DNA of 64,000 bases. Source: Nymphaea colorata (lineage: Eukaryota > Streptophyta > Magnoliopsida > Nymphaeales > Nymphaeaceae). The position numbers were made by a program, and so were the translations under genes. Every line of letters begins with the position of its first letter. Position 1 is the first letter of the stretch. Below are positions 23,074 through 33,860 of this stretch, piece by piece. The DNA lies in contig NC_045138.2 of the NCBI RefSeq assembly GCF_008831285.2, positions 6,661,205 to 6,725,204 of the forward strand, in the 5' to 3' direction. Under the pieces are notes generated by a model, which was not told the DNA's origin, searched no databases, and saw only the letters and a program-made list of their open reading frames with translations.

Positions 23074-26000
23074 TCATCTTCTTTCTAACCTTTTTCCAAG
23101 ACGGTCTCTTAACTCCTGTGGCAGATCAAGTGCAGGGCAACTGTAAATAAGTAAGTGTTGAAGCTCCGAGAGGCAGGCAATCTGTTGCTTTGCATCCATG
23201 GGACATGTCGTTTCATTTTGTTGGGGATTAATATCATTGATGGCGACCAGAGACTTGAGATTGGGGAATTCAAAAAGCCATAGCCTTCTCAGTTTCGGGA
23301 GGCATTGCCAGTGGCCTCCCAAGCTGATGTTCTCTGTGAAACCATACAGAGTCAACTTCTCTAGTTGGGAGAGACCCCACACCCAGTCAGGCACCTGTCC
23401 CCATTTGAGATCTCCAGTATTGTTGTCTTTCAAACTCAGCCTCTTGAGGGAGGGAAGAATTGTTGATACCTCCGATGGCACTACTATTGATTCCAAAGCT
23501 GCCCCATCTAGTTTCAAGTCAATGAGGGTAGGAAGGTGTTGAAGCAATTTCCATCCCAACCGCGCATTTGGGCAATCCCACACTCCCAGCTCTTGAAGTT
23601 GAGTCGCTTGACCCTCATGCCCCGCCAGCTCTAATAGACAATAAAGCAAGCCTTCTGTTTGCATTTTTGGACAATTTTCAAAACATGCCTCCCTTAGGAA
23701 TGGCATAGAAGTAAATATTGTGTCCCCTGATCCAGCTGCTGGCCACCCCTCCCAGTTGGCCAAATTCTCCATTGTAAGTATCTCAAGTGAAGGAAGGCAA
23801 GTAGGGAGATGCTTCGGAGTGTTTACATCAGACAACCTCAACTTTTTTAAATCTGGCATGTGGTCAACAACTACTTGCTCTAGCCTGTTACAATCTCTCA
23901 CATCCAGCAACTCCATGGTAGGCATGTGAGCTAGAGCATTCAGCCCATCACATCCATCGATCTTCAACGACTTGAGGACAGGCATCTCAGCTACTTGCTC
24001 TAGGCAGCAACAATATCTTACCTCCAACGACTTGAGGGCGGGCATGTCATGAGGTAATTGCTCTAGGCTTCCACAATAAGTCACCTCCAATGACTTGAGA
24101 GCAGGCATGTGATCGTCGGCGAGTTGCTCTAGCCTACCACAATGACTCACATGCAGCGACTGTAAGGCAGGCATGTGAGCGAGAGTCTTCAGCCTCTTAC
24201 ATCTGCCCACCTCCAACGAACTGAGTGCAGGCATCTCAGCCACTTGCTCTAAGCTGCCACAATCTCTCACTTCCAATGACTCCAAGGCCAGCATATTAGC
24301 AAGAGTCTTCAGCATATTACATCCGTACACCCTCAGTGACCTGAGTGCCGGCATCTCAGCTACTTGCTCTAGGCTGCCACAATATCTCACATCTGACGAC
24401 TCCAAGGCTGGCATATTAGCAAGAGTCTTCAGCATATTACATCCCTCCACCCTCAGTGACCTGAGTGCAGGCATCTCAGCTACTTGCTCTAGGCTGCCAC
24501 AATATCTCACATCCGACGACTCCAAGGCCGGCATATTAGCAAGAGTCTTCAGCCTACTGCATCTGACCACCTCCAACGAGATGAGTGTAGGCATCTCAGC
24601 TACTTGCTCTAGGCTGCGACATTCATCCACCTCCAATGACTCCAAGGCCGGCATGTTAGCAAGAGTCTTCAGCCTATTAGATGGAGGTACCTTCAATGAC
24701 TTGAGAGCAGGCATGTCAGCAATTGTATTGAGCCCATCGCAGCTGAACATACTCAATGACTTTAGCAAAGGCAAGCACCGTAATTCATATAGCTTTGGGC
24801 AGTAACTGACCTCCAATTTTTCCAATGATTTAATTCCCACCACTGTTGCCAACAATCGACAACGTCGCAGCCGTAGTGTCCGCAGCTCCTCATAGTTGGT
24901 GTCCAAATACCACGCAGGCCTATCTCCTTCATAATCACAAATTCCCAACCTCTCTATGCCATGTGGAGGTTCCAAAGCTTCCAGCAAACCCCTCTGTTCA
25001 GAAGCACTATCCACTTTGTCATCCTTTCCCACCTTGAAGTTTAATTCCACACCATTTAGCTCACGCTTCTCCTTAAGCTGTGCTTTCTTTGCATCAATTA
25101 CTTTCACCCTTCTGCCACCCAAACCTTCTATTAACAATTCCCCTTTCAGTTTGTTCAAGTCTTTTAGTTCCCCAATATTGCATCCTCTTGTGTCCCCTTT
25201 GTCATCGCATACCAGAAACCTATGCAAGGTCCATAAATTGGTAAGCTTCCCCAACCCTTCTGCCATAAATTTCAAATGCACTGTTACTTCCAGCCCAAGA
25301 TACCTCAAGTGGCACAGTTCGCCCATTTCCTCTGGCAACTCTTCAATTTTACTATAACTTAAATCCAATGTTTGCAAGTTACAGAGTTTGCCAATTGACC
25401 TGGGCAATCGTCTCATATCAGATCGGCTTAGATCGAGATATTTTAGAAGTGAAAGGGATTCAATGGAGTTTGGTAGCTCATCCATTTGACATTGCATCAA
25501 TGACAACACCCTCAACCACTTGAAATTGGTGAATTCCACCGAAGACAAGGATGCACTCAATAATGTCCGCACCTTATTTGCTGCTCCTGAGGCATTATAT
25601 TGCATGGCCGCTTCTGCATCATCTACACCAAGTAATGAAAGATGGCGGGTTTGCGAAGTATCAGAGGCATGCCTATATTCCTTTCCACCTATGTATGAGG
25701 CAAGGTCATGCAAAACATCATGCAACTTGAGACAAGTGCCCCTATAAAATCTATCATGGGTTTCTATCAAGCATCGCTTTATCAAATCTTCAATGTATTG
25801 ATTTGCTGTCACTTCCAAACCTATGCCTTCCTTTTCCTCAATCAATCCATGTGCCACCCATTGCATGATCAATCCCTCCCTTTCAATCTCATGATCCTTT
25901 GGAAAAATGCTGCAATAAACAAAACAACTGCCCAAATAAGGAGGCAAGTCATCGTAGCTCAATATGAGACCAGGAAGAATGCTTCCATATTGAGAGGAAG

Positions 26001-27249
26001 ATGAAGAGGCAGGCATCTTCCATTCCCAGATCACACTATCCGCAACCACCTTCCACTCTGCTTTTTCCATGCTTTTTGTTCGCATTAAGGACCCAACTGT
26101 TTGGACCACAAGTGGCAACCCACTGCACTTCTTGACTATTTTTTTTGCAATATCATGCAAATTGTGGCTCACCAAATCATTTTTGGACATCAATGCCTTG
26201 TTCAAGAATAAATTCCAACTCTCATCTTCTTGCAGTATTGGCAATCTATGCATATACAATGCTCCGACCCCTTTGGAGACATCTATATTTCGACTAGTGA
26301 TCAAAATTTTGCTCCCCATCGCACCTCTCGTAAGAGTGCTCTCTACCTCTCCCTGCCACCAATCTAGTTCCCATACGTCATCTAAGACCAGCAAAAATCT
26401 TTTATTCCAGAGCTCACTCTGTATTTGTGTGCACAAGTCATTCAAAGAAGTATCAAGTCCTGCTTTAGATTCCTTGCACACTTCCTTCAGTATTTTCCTC
26501 AATAAATCCTTACGGTTTGGCCTCTCAGAAACGCAAACCCACCACCTGCATCCCCCGAACTGTTGTTTGACTTCACTAAAGACCATTTTTGCAAGAGTAG
26601 TCTTGCCGATCCCACCTTCTCCTACAATAGAGATAATAGAAACATCACACTCCTCTGTCATACTACTCTGTTCGGAGCCAATGGACAAGAGTTTTTCAAC
26701 TATCACCCTTTTATCATTCTCCCTGCCTATGGGTGGTTGTGCACCTATGTGATGGGTTGTCTCTCGGAAGTTGTCAACTTCACCACCAATAAGGCCCTGG
26801 CTACTCTCTTTTGGTTTTGGTTTCAGCAGATCCATGTCCCAATCCTTTTTTATTTCATCAAGCCTTTCATTGATTTCTTTGATTTCGTTGCCAAGTTGAC
26901 AGGGAAAAGAAACATGTTCGTTAACGGAATGGAACAAAGCGGTCCAAGGCCGTTTGTGTACCTTCTTGCTGACCTCAATTTTGCTTTGATATTCTTCGAT
27001 GATGTCTTCTGCATCATAAACAACATCCTTGAGATCTCCCTCTAGATCTCTGTCACGCTCTTTGCTTAAAAAGGGCTTGCGATCTGCATCTGTGATGGCC
27101 TTTTGGAAGATTTTCAGCTTCCTCTGTAACTTCTTTAGATCATCGTTGGCGTTCAAGATAACATCCCTCTTCTCTTTCAACAAGTTGGTGACAGCACCCA
27201 ACAGATTGGAAATAGCTGTTTCTGCAAGAGCACCTATTACTCCTGCCAT
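23074..27249 (-). CDS. CC-NBS-LRR (CNL) disease-resistance protein
   Basis: Single uninterrupted 1391-codon frame, a normal length for a plant CNL intracellular immune receptor, which switches on ATP binding after effector perception. The N-terminal Rx-type coiled coil (about 1-140) has an EDVID-like EDIIE at 81-85. NB-ARC has P-loop GEGGIGKTT (210-218), Kinase-2 LLVLDDVW (286-293), RNBS-B GSKILITSR (312-320), GLPL (377-380), RNBS-D CFVYCSIFP (442-450) and an MHD variant, LHD (509-511). The DVW tryptophan marks the non-TIR class. LRRs run from about 560 to the end. Residues about 850-1030 contain 40-aa double repeats (MPALESxxVxxCGSLEQVAE plus MPALRSLRVxGCNMLKTLAN). The ATG chosen gives the usual CNL start MAGVIGALAETAI. 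All key ATPase motifs look intact, so it is probably functional. Its ligand cannot be inferred. Confidence 0.93.
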   Translation of the reverse strand: MAGVIGALAETAISNLLGAVTNLLKEKRDVILNANDDLKKLQRKLKIFQKAITDADRKPFLSKERDRDLEGDLKDVVYDAEDIIEEYQSKIEVSKKVHKRPWTALFHSVNEHVSFPCQLGNEIKEINERLDEIKKDWDMDLLKPKPKESSQGLIGGEVDNFRETTHHIGAQPPIGRENDKRVIVEKLLSIGSEQSSMTEECDVSIISIVGEGGIGKTTLAKMVFSEVKQQFGGCRWWVCVSERPNRKDLLRKILKEVCKESKAGLDTSLNDLCTQIQSELWNKRFLLVLDDVWELDWWQGEVESTLTRGAMGSKILITSRNIDVSKGVGALYMHRLPILQEDESWNLFLNKALMSKNDLVSHNLHDIAKKIVKKCSGLPLVVQTVGSLMRTKSMEKAEWKVVADSVIWEWKMPASSSSSQYGSILPGLILSYDDLPPYLGSCFVYCSIFPKDHEIEREGLIMQWVAHGLIEEKEGIGLEVTANQYIEDLIKRCLIETHDRFYRGTCLKLHDVLHDLASYIGGKEYRHASDTSQTRHLSLLGVDDAEAAMQYNASGAANKVRTLLSASLSSVEFTNFKWLRVLSLMQCQMDELPNSIESLSLLKYLDLSRSDMRRLPRSIGKLCNLQTLDLSYSKIEELPEEMGELCHLRYLGLEVTVHLKFMAEGLGKLTNLWTLHRFLVCDDKGDTRGCNIGELKDLNKLKGELLIEGLGGRRVKVIDAKKAQLKEKRELNGVELNFKVGKDDKVDSASEQRGLLEALEPPHGIERLGICDYEGDRPAWYLDTNYEELRTLRLRRCRLLATVVGIKSLEKLEVSYCPKLYELRCLPLLKSLSMFSCDGLNTIADMPALKSLKVPPSNRLKTLANMPALESLEVDECRSLEQVAEMPTLISLEVVRCSRLKTLANMPALESSDVRYCGSLEQVAEMPALRSLRVEGCNMLKTLANMPALESSDVRYCGSLEQVAEMPALRSLRVYGCNMLKTLANMLALESLEVRDCGSLEQVAEMPALSSLEVGRCKRLKTLAHMPALQSLHVSHCGRLEQLADDHMPALKSLEVTYCGSLEQLPHDMPALKSLEVRYCCCLEQVAEMPVLKSLKIDGCDGLNALAHMPTMELLDVRDCNRLEQVVVDHMPDLKKLRLSDVNTPKHLPTCLPSLEILTMENLANWEGWPAAGSGDTIFTSMPFLREACFENCPKMQTEGLLYCLLELAGHEGQATQLQELGVWDCPNARLGWKLLQHLPTLIDLKLDGAALESIVVPSEVSTILPSLKRLSLKDNNTGDLKWGQVPDWVWGLSQLEKLTLYGFTENISLGGHWQCLPKLRRLWLFEFPNLKSLVAINDINPQQNETTCPMDAKQQIACLSELQHLLIYSCPALDLPQELRDRLGKRLERR
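24181..24720 (-). repeat. 120-bp tandem repeats within the NLR LRR exon
   Basis: Four consecutive 120-bp units (starting at 24181, 24301, 24421 and 24541) and a partial fifth. Units 2 and 3 differ at only a handful of positions. Each unit encodes two 20-residue LRRs, so unequal exchange changes LRR number without breaking frame. Confidence 0.85.
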
Positions 27250-27720
27250 CTCCGCCCCTGTTTCTCACTAGATTGAAGAACAGAGGAAAAGAAGCAATTT
27301 TTAAATGGAGGGAAAGAAAGGCAGAGCAAGAACTAATGATAAAGCAGGCTGCAGACAATTACACACATTGACTTGTAGTCTTCGGCGGCCCTCCTCTAAA
27401 ATGGGTCCGTCTAATTTAGACAGTGGTAGAGAGTAGCTGCAACAGCTTTCTCAGTCCCTTTAATTTAAACAACATGGCAAGAAGTGGTTGTAATATGAAA
27501 AAGAAATTCCATGCACGACAAATTCCTGCTTCTTTTTTCCTCCAATAGCAAGATGTTTCTCTTCGATCTGGTGAAAGGGCATGTTTACAATACTGGACCA
27601 CATAGAGAAAAATATGCAAGCGTCGCCAGAGACGCGTAGGGAAGACGAAGGTGCCTCCCCACCACATTATATATATATATATATATACACTACAAATTTT
27701 AGTTCAAACATAATATTTGA
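27250..27720 (-). promoter_or_regulatory. NLR 5' untranslated / promoter region
   Basis: The first ~110 bp upstream of the ATG are duplicated at 28771-28890. A TTGACT W-box-type core lies at 27368-27373 (plus strand) and a (TA)n tract at about 27668-27688. W-boxes bind WRKY factors and are common in defence promoters, but one core is weak evidence. The transcription start is not identifiable. Confidence 0.3.
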
Positions 27721-27769
27721 TAGAATCTAGGATTCTTTTTATTAATCTTAGGCTTTTGTCAATTCAAGT

Positions 27770-28715
27770 TTTTTTCTCTTTCTCTCACTTTTGGACTACT
27801 CTATAAAATTCATTCTCCCTCTCTCTTGTTAATCATTTCCTTTTTTATTTATTTCTTAAAATCTCTTTTTCTCTCTTTCTATTAATCTTTTCCTCTCTCT
27901 TTCTTAGGTTCCTTTCTCTTCATATCTCTCTCTTTGATTTCTCACTTCAAATCTCTCATTCTCCCTCTCCGTTATTAATCTCTCTCTCTCTAATTTATCT
28001 CTTAAAATCTCTTTTCTCTTTTTTTATTAATCTACTACTCTGTTTGCCATTGATTTCTCTGTCACTTTCCTGCTTTCTCTCTCTCCCTTTTGATTTTTCT
28101 CTTTAAATATCTCTTTCTCTTTTCTTAACCCCTCTCTCTCTCTGCTTGATTTCTCTTTCCCTCTCTTTGATTTCTCCCTTAAGATCTATTTTTTTCTCTA
28201 TCTCTTTTATTAATCTCTGTGATTTCTTTCTTAAATTATTTTTTATCTCTTTTTATTAATCTTTTTCTCTCTTTTTCTTAGGTTTCTCTCCCTTCATCTC
28301 CCTCTCTTCGATTTCTCACTTCAAATCTCTCATTCTATCTCCCTTCTATTAATCTTTCTCTCTTTGATTTATCTCTTAAAATATCTTTTTCTCTCTTTTT
28401 TATTAATCTCCTGCTCTCTCTACCTTTAATTTCTCTGTCACTTTCCCGCTTTCTCTCTCTTTTTTATTTTTCTCTTTAAATTTCTCTTTCTCTCTTTTTT
28501 AAACCTCTCTCTCTCCTTGATTTCTCTTTCTCTCTCTTTGTTTTCTCGCTTAAAATCTATTTTCTCTCTTTTATATTAATATCTCTCCCTTCTTTGTTTT
28601 AGATGTCTCTTAAAATTTCTTTTTCTTTCTCTCTTCCACACAATCTCTTTTTTTTCTTCTATCTCTCTCTTTGATTTCCCTCTTAAAGACTTACATTTTT
28701 ATTAATCTTACACTT
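27770..28715 (+). repeat. Pyrimidine-rich tandem body segment
   Basis: Degenerate CT-rich units (TTTGATTTCTCACTTCAAAT, TTATTAATCTCTC) like the other bodies. It lies between the NLR promoter and the duplicated NLR 5' end. Confidence 0.75.
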
Positions 28716-28721
28716 TTCTCA

Positions 28722-28890
28722 CTAGATTGGAAATAGCTGTTTCTGCAAGAGCACCAATTTCTCCTGCCATCTCCACCTGTTTCTCACTAGATTGAAGAGC
28801 AGACTGCAGAGGAAGAGAAGCAATTTTTAAATGGAGGGAAAGAAAGGCAGACAAGAACTAATGACATAAAGAGCAGGCTGCGGACAATTA
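28722..28890 (-). pseudogene. Duplicated NLR 5' end (start codon plus 5' UTR)
   Basis: The minus strand reads MAGEIGALAETAISNL from an ATG at 28770, then leaves NLR homology and hits a stop. Upstream, 28771-28890 matches 27250-27362 closely, including GAAGCAATTTTTAAATGGAG and GGAAAGAAAGGCAGA. It is a relic of a second NLR or a duplicated promoter end, not a gene. Confidence 0.75.
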
Positions 28891-29264
28891 TTTTCTGTTT
28901 TTGAATGAGTAGACCCAATTTCTCTGGCCACTGATTTCCGGTTTTCATTCATCTTGAGAAGTCATTATTGCTATGGTCTTTTTCTACTTCTTAATTCATT
29001 TCTTTTCTCTCTCTCTTCTGTAAGTTTAAGTTCACTGAGGTACTGAAGTAGTCTTGGACCCTAGGGCCATTGAGGATTTGTTCTATGTCACATAGACTTC
29101 TAGGTTCCCAACAATTAAGAAAAGAAAACAGTAGAACTTGACCCCCTTGGCAAACTGCTTGCTGAAACATATTTGTGGCCAGCAGTTGTAGAAATTAGAG
29201 CAAACGAAGAGAGAAAAGCTTCCGCTTTGCATGCTTTCCTGACTCAGCCTGGACCCAAGAACAG

Positions 29265-29420
29265 TCACTCTAGATTCTACGTCTTTTCTTTCTGAAGTTT
29301 GGGCACATATGTGGACAAGCCATGTAAACTTGCTATTGCTAATTCCCTCCTCTCGCTTCATTTCTCCGTTTTCCATTATCAACCTTAGTAAATATTTGAG
29401 ATTGCGACACCGCTACTACT
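29265..29420 (+). repeat. Dispersed repeat, paired with 46605-46760
   Basis: It shares AGTTTGGGCACATATGTGGA, CTATTGYTAATTCCCTCCTC and ACCTTAGTAAATAT with the later copy. Homology resumes at about 30180-30230, so the intervening LINE fragment was inserted into it. Confidence 0.65.
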
Positions 29421-29493
29421 TGGAGATAATTGGTATGTGTTTGCAAGTGGGTCCACATGCCCTGACTCTCATTCTTTTTTCTTGTTTCCATTC

Positions 29494-29500
29494 ACACACA

Positions 29501-29538
<38 letters not shown>

Positions 29539-29539
29539 C
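29494..29539. repeat. Compound (CA)n(GA)n microsatellite at a LINE 3' end
   Basis: On the minus strand this is (TC)n followed by (TG)n, directly after the conserved 3' end of the truncated LINE. Confidence 0.85.
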
Positions 29540-30065
29540 GATAAAATGGAAGTTCCCTAGCTACAAGAACAAACCACAAAAACAGAAATAAAAGAACGAA
29601 ATATACAATACAGCTGCACAGTCAAACGAAATAAGAGGGGTGGAGAGAGAGTGGATAGACCGAGTGGCACAATCACCCAGCCACAGGCGGAGGACGGCGC
29701 CGTATCCTTATAACAAAATGGACATCCCCCTACAGAAGACGAGCCACATATTCCGGCGATGAGAAGGTGCCCCTGAAGACCCTATTATTGCGCTCCTCAC
29801 AAATGCGCCACCAAGAGGAAATGAGCTACCACCTCCAAACACGACCCTAAGAAACAGCCAGGTGGGGGAAGGACAAAAGAGGAAAAGAAAACAAATGGAG
29901 GGTGGGTCTGTAAGGCTACTAACATAGGAAGGCCAAGCAGAGGCAAAAACACTAAAGAAGAAAGGGCAAAATGTAAAAGGTGGACCCGAGACTCAGCCAT
30001 AGCGAGACAGATGAGACATTGGTTAGTTAAACTAATACCAAGGCGCTGCAAGTGGTCAAAAGTAT
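29540..30065 (-). mobile_element. 5'-truncated LINE, same family as 12-15.7 kb
   Basis: The minus strand encodes FDHLQRLGISLTNQCLICLA and SRVHLLHF, then the VAHFLLVAHL segment and the 3' UTR with GCTGGGTGATTGTGCC and TAGGGAACTTCC. It aligns with 15190-15674 of the longer LINE. It is dead on arrival, a typical product of incomplete target-primed reverse transcription. Confidence 0.8.
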
Positions 30066-30309
30066 GTGTGTGAGAGAGAGAGAGACTCCAAAGGCAATGC
30101 AAAAGCCAACAAGATATAAGGCAATATGAAAGAGATTAAATGCATGAGACACGAAAGGAGGTCCACTAGGAAAAAAGAGAAAGCGACAAGAGCGTCATTT
30201 TCTTTACGATAAAAGTTGCTATAATCTGTTTTCCATCATTATATTTATAAATGTTTGATACAATCTAGAATATCAAAAATCTATTTTTGCACCACCAACA
30301 CACACACAT

Positions 30310-30775
30310 GTACTCTCTCTTATTAATCTCTTTCTCCCTCTCCTGGATTTATCCCTTTTCTTAGATCTCTTTCTCTCTCTTTAATTAGTCTCTTAGAATC
30401 TCTTTTTGCTTCTCCTTTATTAATCGTCCTCTCTCTTTGCCCTTCTCTCAACTTTATTTGTCTCTCACTCTCTCTCTTAGATTAATATCTTAAAATAGTT
30501 TTTTTCTCTCTTTTATTAATCTTACTCTCTCTATCTCACTTTTAAAACTCTTTCTCTCTCTCTCCTTGATTTCTCTCTTAAAATGTCTTTTTCTCTCTCT
30601 TTTATTAATTTTTATGTTTTTTCTCTTCAATTTTTTTTCTCCTTCTCTCACTTTTAAACTTCTTTATGAAATTCATTCTCTCTCTTTTTCTTAGGTTTCT
30701 CTCTCTTTGATTTCAAACTTAAAATCTCTCATTCTATCTCTATTATTAATCTCTCTCTCTCTCTCTCTAGGGCTT
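30310..30775 (+). repeat. Pyrimidine-rich tandem body segment
   Basis: CT-rich units with TTTTATTAATCTTACTCTC and TTGATTTCTCTCTTAAAATG. No gene. Confidence 0.75.
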
Positions 30776-30779
30776 TCTC

Positions 30780-31900
30780 GGATTGGACAAGTCCCAACCT
30801 CAAAATCAATATAAGAATGATGAAATCCCAACCCCAAACACTCATTTTCACCGTGCATTTGGTCATTAATTAAGGAAAAATTAGAATATCGTGCATAAAC
30901 ATCATCTCAAGCATATATGATGAACAAGACAATATAGCAAGTATATTTTTGGAGATAACATGAAGAAATTAGATATATTCTGCTGTGCTTATACTTGCTT
31001 ATACTGCCAGTGCACTCAAGGCATTGCTCTCAATTTCAGATAAGAAATCATTTGAGCTTTCTTGCATGGCCATGGGGAGGGTGGCAAGAGGAAACTAGAT
31101 GAAAATGAGAAGAAGATTACATACCTCGAATATGGATGATATTAGGAATGAGCCCTCTCTTTTGAATGATCATGGAGTCACCTAAGATGAAGCTCCAGGA
31201 TGATGAACCACCAAGATATCTCTTTGTGCTCCTTTAAATAATTGTAGCTTGATGAAGCTTGCTCCAAGTTGGAGACAAAGAAAGAAATGGAAAGAGAGAG
31301 CTAAGGAAAAACAAAAAGTTCAAGTGAGGAAGCATGAGTGGTTTCTCCATGGTTGGCTCATCACCAAGAAGGAGGATTGTGTGGGTATTTATAGAGATTT
31401 TGGAGCCAAAATTCAAAGTTCGAATTCAAGATTTGAATTCAAGAGGGAAAAGTTTTGGAGCCAAAATTCAAAATTCAAATTCAAGAGGGAAGAGTTTTGG
31501 AGCCAAAATTCAAAATTCGAATTCAAGAGGGAAGTGTTTTGGAATTCCTGATTTGGATCTAAACATGGATCTTGGATCTAATTTGGATTTGATAATTGGA
31601 TTTTTTATTTGAATCTCATGTCTAAGGTTGAGTTTTGAATTTGAATTTTGTTTTGGTTTGGATAACAGTTTAAAAATTCGTTTTGGATCGAATAGTGGAA
31701 ATTTTCTTTTTTTTTGTCTAAAATTTAAATTCAAATAATAAAATAGTAGTCTTTTTTAAAAAATTTAGGAGATACAGATGACTCTCTTTGCTACTAAGCT
31801 GGCATTTGCCGTGCTTAGTGGCAAAGATAACTACCCCAAATTTTGAGTGATGAAAATTTTGGCTAAAAATATTAAAAATGTTGAAACTGCATTTGTCCTT
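30780..31900. other. Unassigned sequence, possibly retroelement-flanking
   Basis: No host gene is recognisable. At 31398-31540 a unit beginning TTTTGGAGCCAAAATTCAAA occurs three times (spacings 55 and 42 bp), giving a repeated FWSQNSKFKFKREE in one frame. It may be LTR or untranslated sequence of the Gypsy relic to its right; I could not find paired LTRs. Confidence 0.4.
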
Positions 31901-31946
31901 ACCTGAATGGGTTGCTTGAGCTTACGTTGCAAATTTAACCCTTTAC

Positions 31947-32180
31947 CTACGTGGGTTTGCCGATATCGAATTCAGGTTTAACACCCTGAATGGGTTGCTT
32001 TGACTTGCATCGCAAGTTTAACTTCTTACCTGTGTAGGTTTCTTTGGCTTGCATTGTAGGTTTAACTCCTTTACCTGCGTGGGTGGCTTTGGCTTGCATT
32101 GCAGGTTTAATCTCTTTACCTGCATGGGTTGCTTTGGTTTGCATTGCAGGTTTAATCCTTTTGCCTGCGTGTGTTGCTTT
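31947..32180 (-). repeat. 45-bp minisatellite encoding a 15-residue repeat
   Basis: Repeats of about 45 bp (TTGCTTTGGCTTGCATTGCA, GGTTTAA, TTTACCTGCRTGG) keep a minus-strand frame reading KATHAGKEIKPAMQA several times with few changes. It adjoins the Gypsy RT relic, where the rest of pol would be expected. Whether it was ever translated is unknown. Confidence 0.7.
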
Positions 32181-32384
32181 TTTGTCCATAATTTTAAGTT
32201 TTTCCACTTTCCTGAATGAGTTGCTCAATAACAAGTGGCAATACCAGGAAAGAACATTCATCACCTCGAATACTTTTCTTGAAGCAAGGAACGAGACCCC
32301 ATTGCTTCTTCATGGGTTGTGACAAGAAAATTAAATACACATTTTTGAGGATTCAAATGAAGCTTATATTATAAGAATCACTTA

Positions 32385-33170
32385 AACACCTGGGTGAGGG
32401 TTTCAATGTGATCTTCTCTTGCCTTAGATTTAATTAATATGTCATCGATATATGCATTCATGATTTTGTGCATCTGGTCATAGAAGATAACAGCCATGGC
32501 TCTTTGATAAGTTGCTCCAACATTCTTTAACCTGAACGGTATTACCGTGTAACAGAAAGTGCCCCAAGGGTTGGTAAAAGTGATCTTACATTGATCTTTG
32601 ACAGTTAATTGATTTGGTTATATCTTCAATATCCATCCATAAAAAAAAATGACACAACCTGTAGTATTGTCAACCAATAAATCAATGTTTGGAAGTGGGT
32701 AATCGTCCTTCGGTGTGGCTTTATTTAGGTCTCGAAAGTCAATGCATAGACTGATTTTGCTATTTTTCTTGGGGACCACCACAATATTAGCCAACCATTT
32801 GGGATAATCAATAGCATGAATAAATTTGCCTTTGCACGATCTTCCAATCTTTCTTTTACGGGTCCTTCTAGTCGAAGATCAAGGTTGCACAATTTTGTGT
32901 TAATTGGCTCGCAATTGACACTTAAGGGCAAACGATGTTCAACCAGCTGGAGGTCTATGTGGCATATCTTTATAGGTCCATGCAAAAACTCAAATTTTTT
33001 CATCTCCTCTACTAACAAACTGGTGCCGATTTGAAGGTTCTTGGGATTCTCACTGGTTTCAATGTTGATTTCTTCAATTGTATCATTAACTAAGGATGAG
33101 GGATGTTCTTGTTTCAGAATATGAAAGAATTTCAGTAATTTCGACTCGAGTATTGTTGTAGGTTCCATTT
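32385..33170 (-). pseudogene. Ty3/Gypsy reverse transcriptase relic
   Basis: Minus-strand pieces: LPLSVNCEPINTKLCNLDLR, then VKERLEDRAKA with the AIDYPKWLANIVVVPKK-like segment in shifted frames, IDFRDLNKATPKDDYPLP-like sequence, TFCYTVIPFRLKNVGATYQR and AYIDDILIKSK (YIDD near 32450). Many stops and shifts. RNase H and integrase are missing downstream; the 45-bp minisatellite is there instead. Confidence 0.75.
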
Positions 33171-33860
33171 CACTGACTGCTTGTTTGATAAATGCATTGT
33201 GGGGGGGCTTCCAAGGAAAAAAAATTGATACGCCTTGAGTTCCAACATCTTGTAAAGAAAAATTAACAAAATTAAAATTGATAACAAAAAATTACTTGCA
33301 TTGCATATGGAAAGTTTTTTGTTCATTGAAGGGGGTCCTCTCATGAGACCAGACAAGTACAAGTGAAAATTATAAAATTCATTGGAGGATTTAAAAACAA
33401 AGACTAATACTATCAGCCAACAAGATATTCTTCAAATTTCTTTATGATATCACAATCCTCTAGTGTTCATTTGACGTGAGATACTGATCGGCTATAAGAT
33501 GTCATCTTCATTCTTCCTGAGGCCAGTGAATGGATGGTAGTTACCTTTCAAAAGTAGCTGAAATTCCTTATGGTTTCTCACAACATGAGCATACAAGAGA
33601 TGTTTTTGGCAACTCAAACGACTATTTGAAATAGTATAGACACTCCTAGATGAATTGCATATCTCCATTTTCTACATTCATTCTTACAAAGGTCCTTCCT
33701 TTATCGTTCTTATGCTGAGCACCAAATAAATTGGCCTAAGAAGCATTGGTTGTACCAACCTCTCGACTGGATCCTCAGCACATACTGTGATGGCTGATGG
33801 ACCAAAATTTCATTTGAGACATTGATGAAGAGTGGGCAGGATCCCTCGTATTTTGTGAAT

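Noticed and set aside
26069-26752. 227-codon plus-strand frame inside the NLR
   Set aside because: Antisense to the NB-ARC domain of the intact NLR. No family motif.
31398-31560. Spaced repeats that could be mistaken for a CRISPR-like array
   Set aside because: Only three units with uneven spacing in a eukaryotic AT-rich region; no unique spacers.
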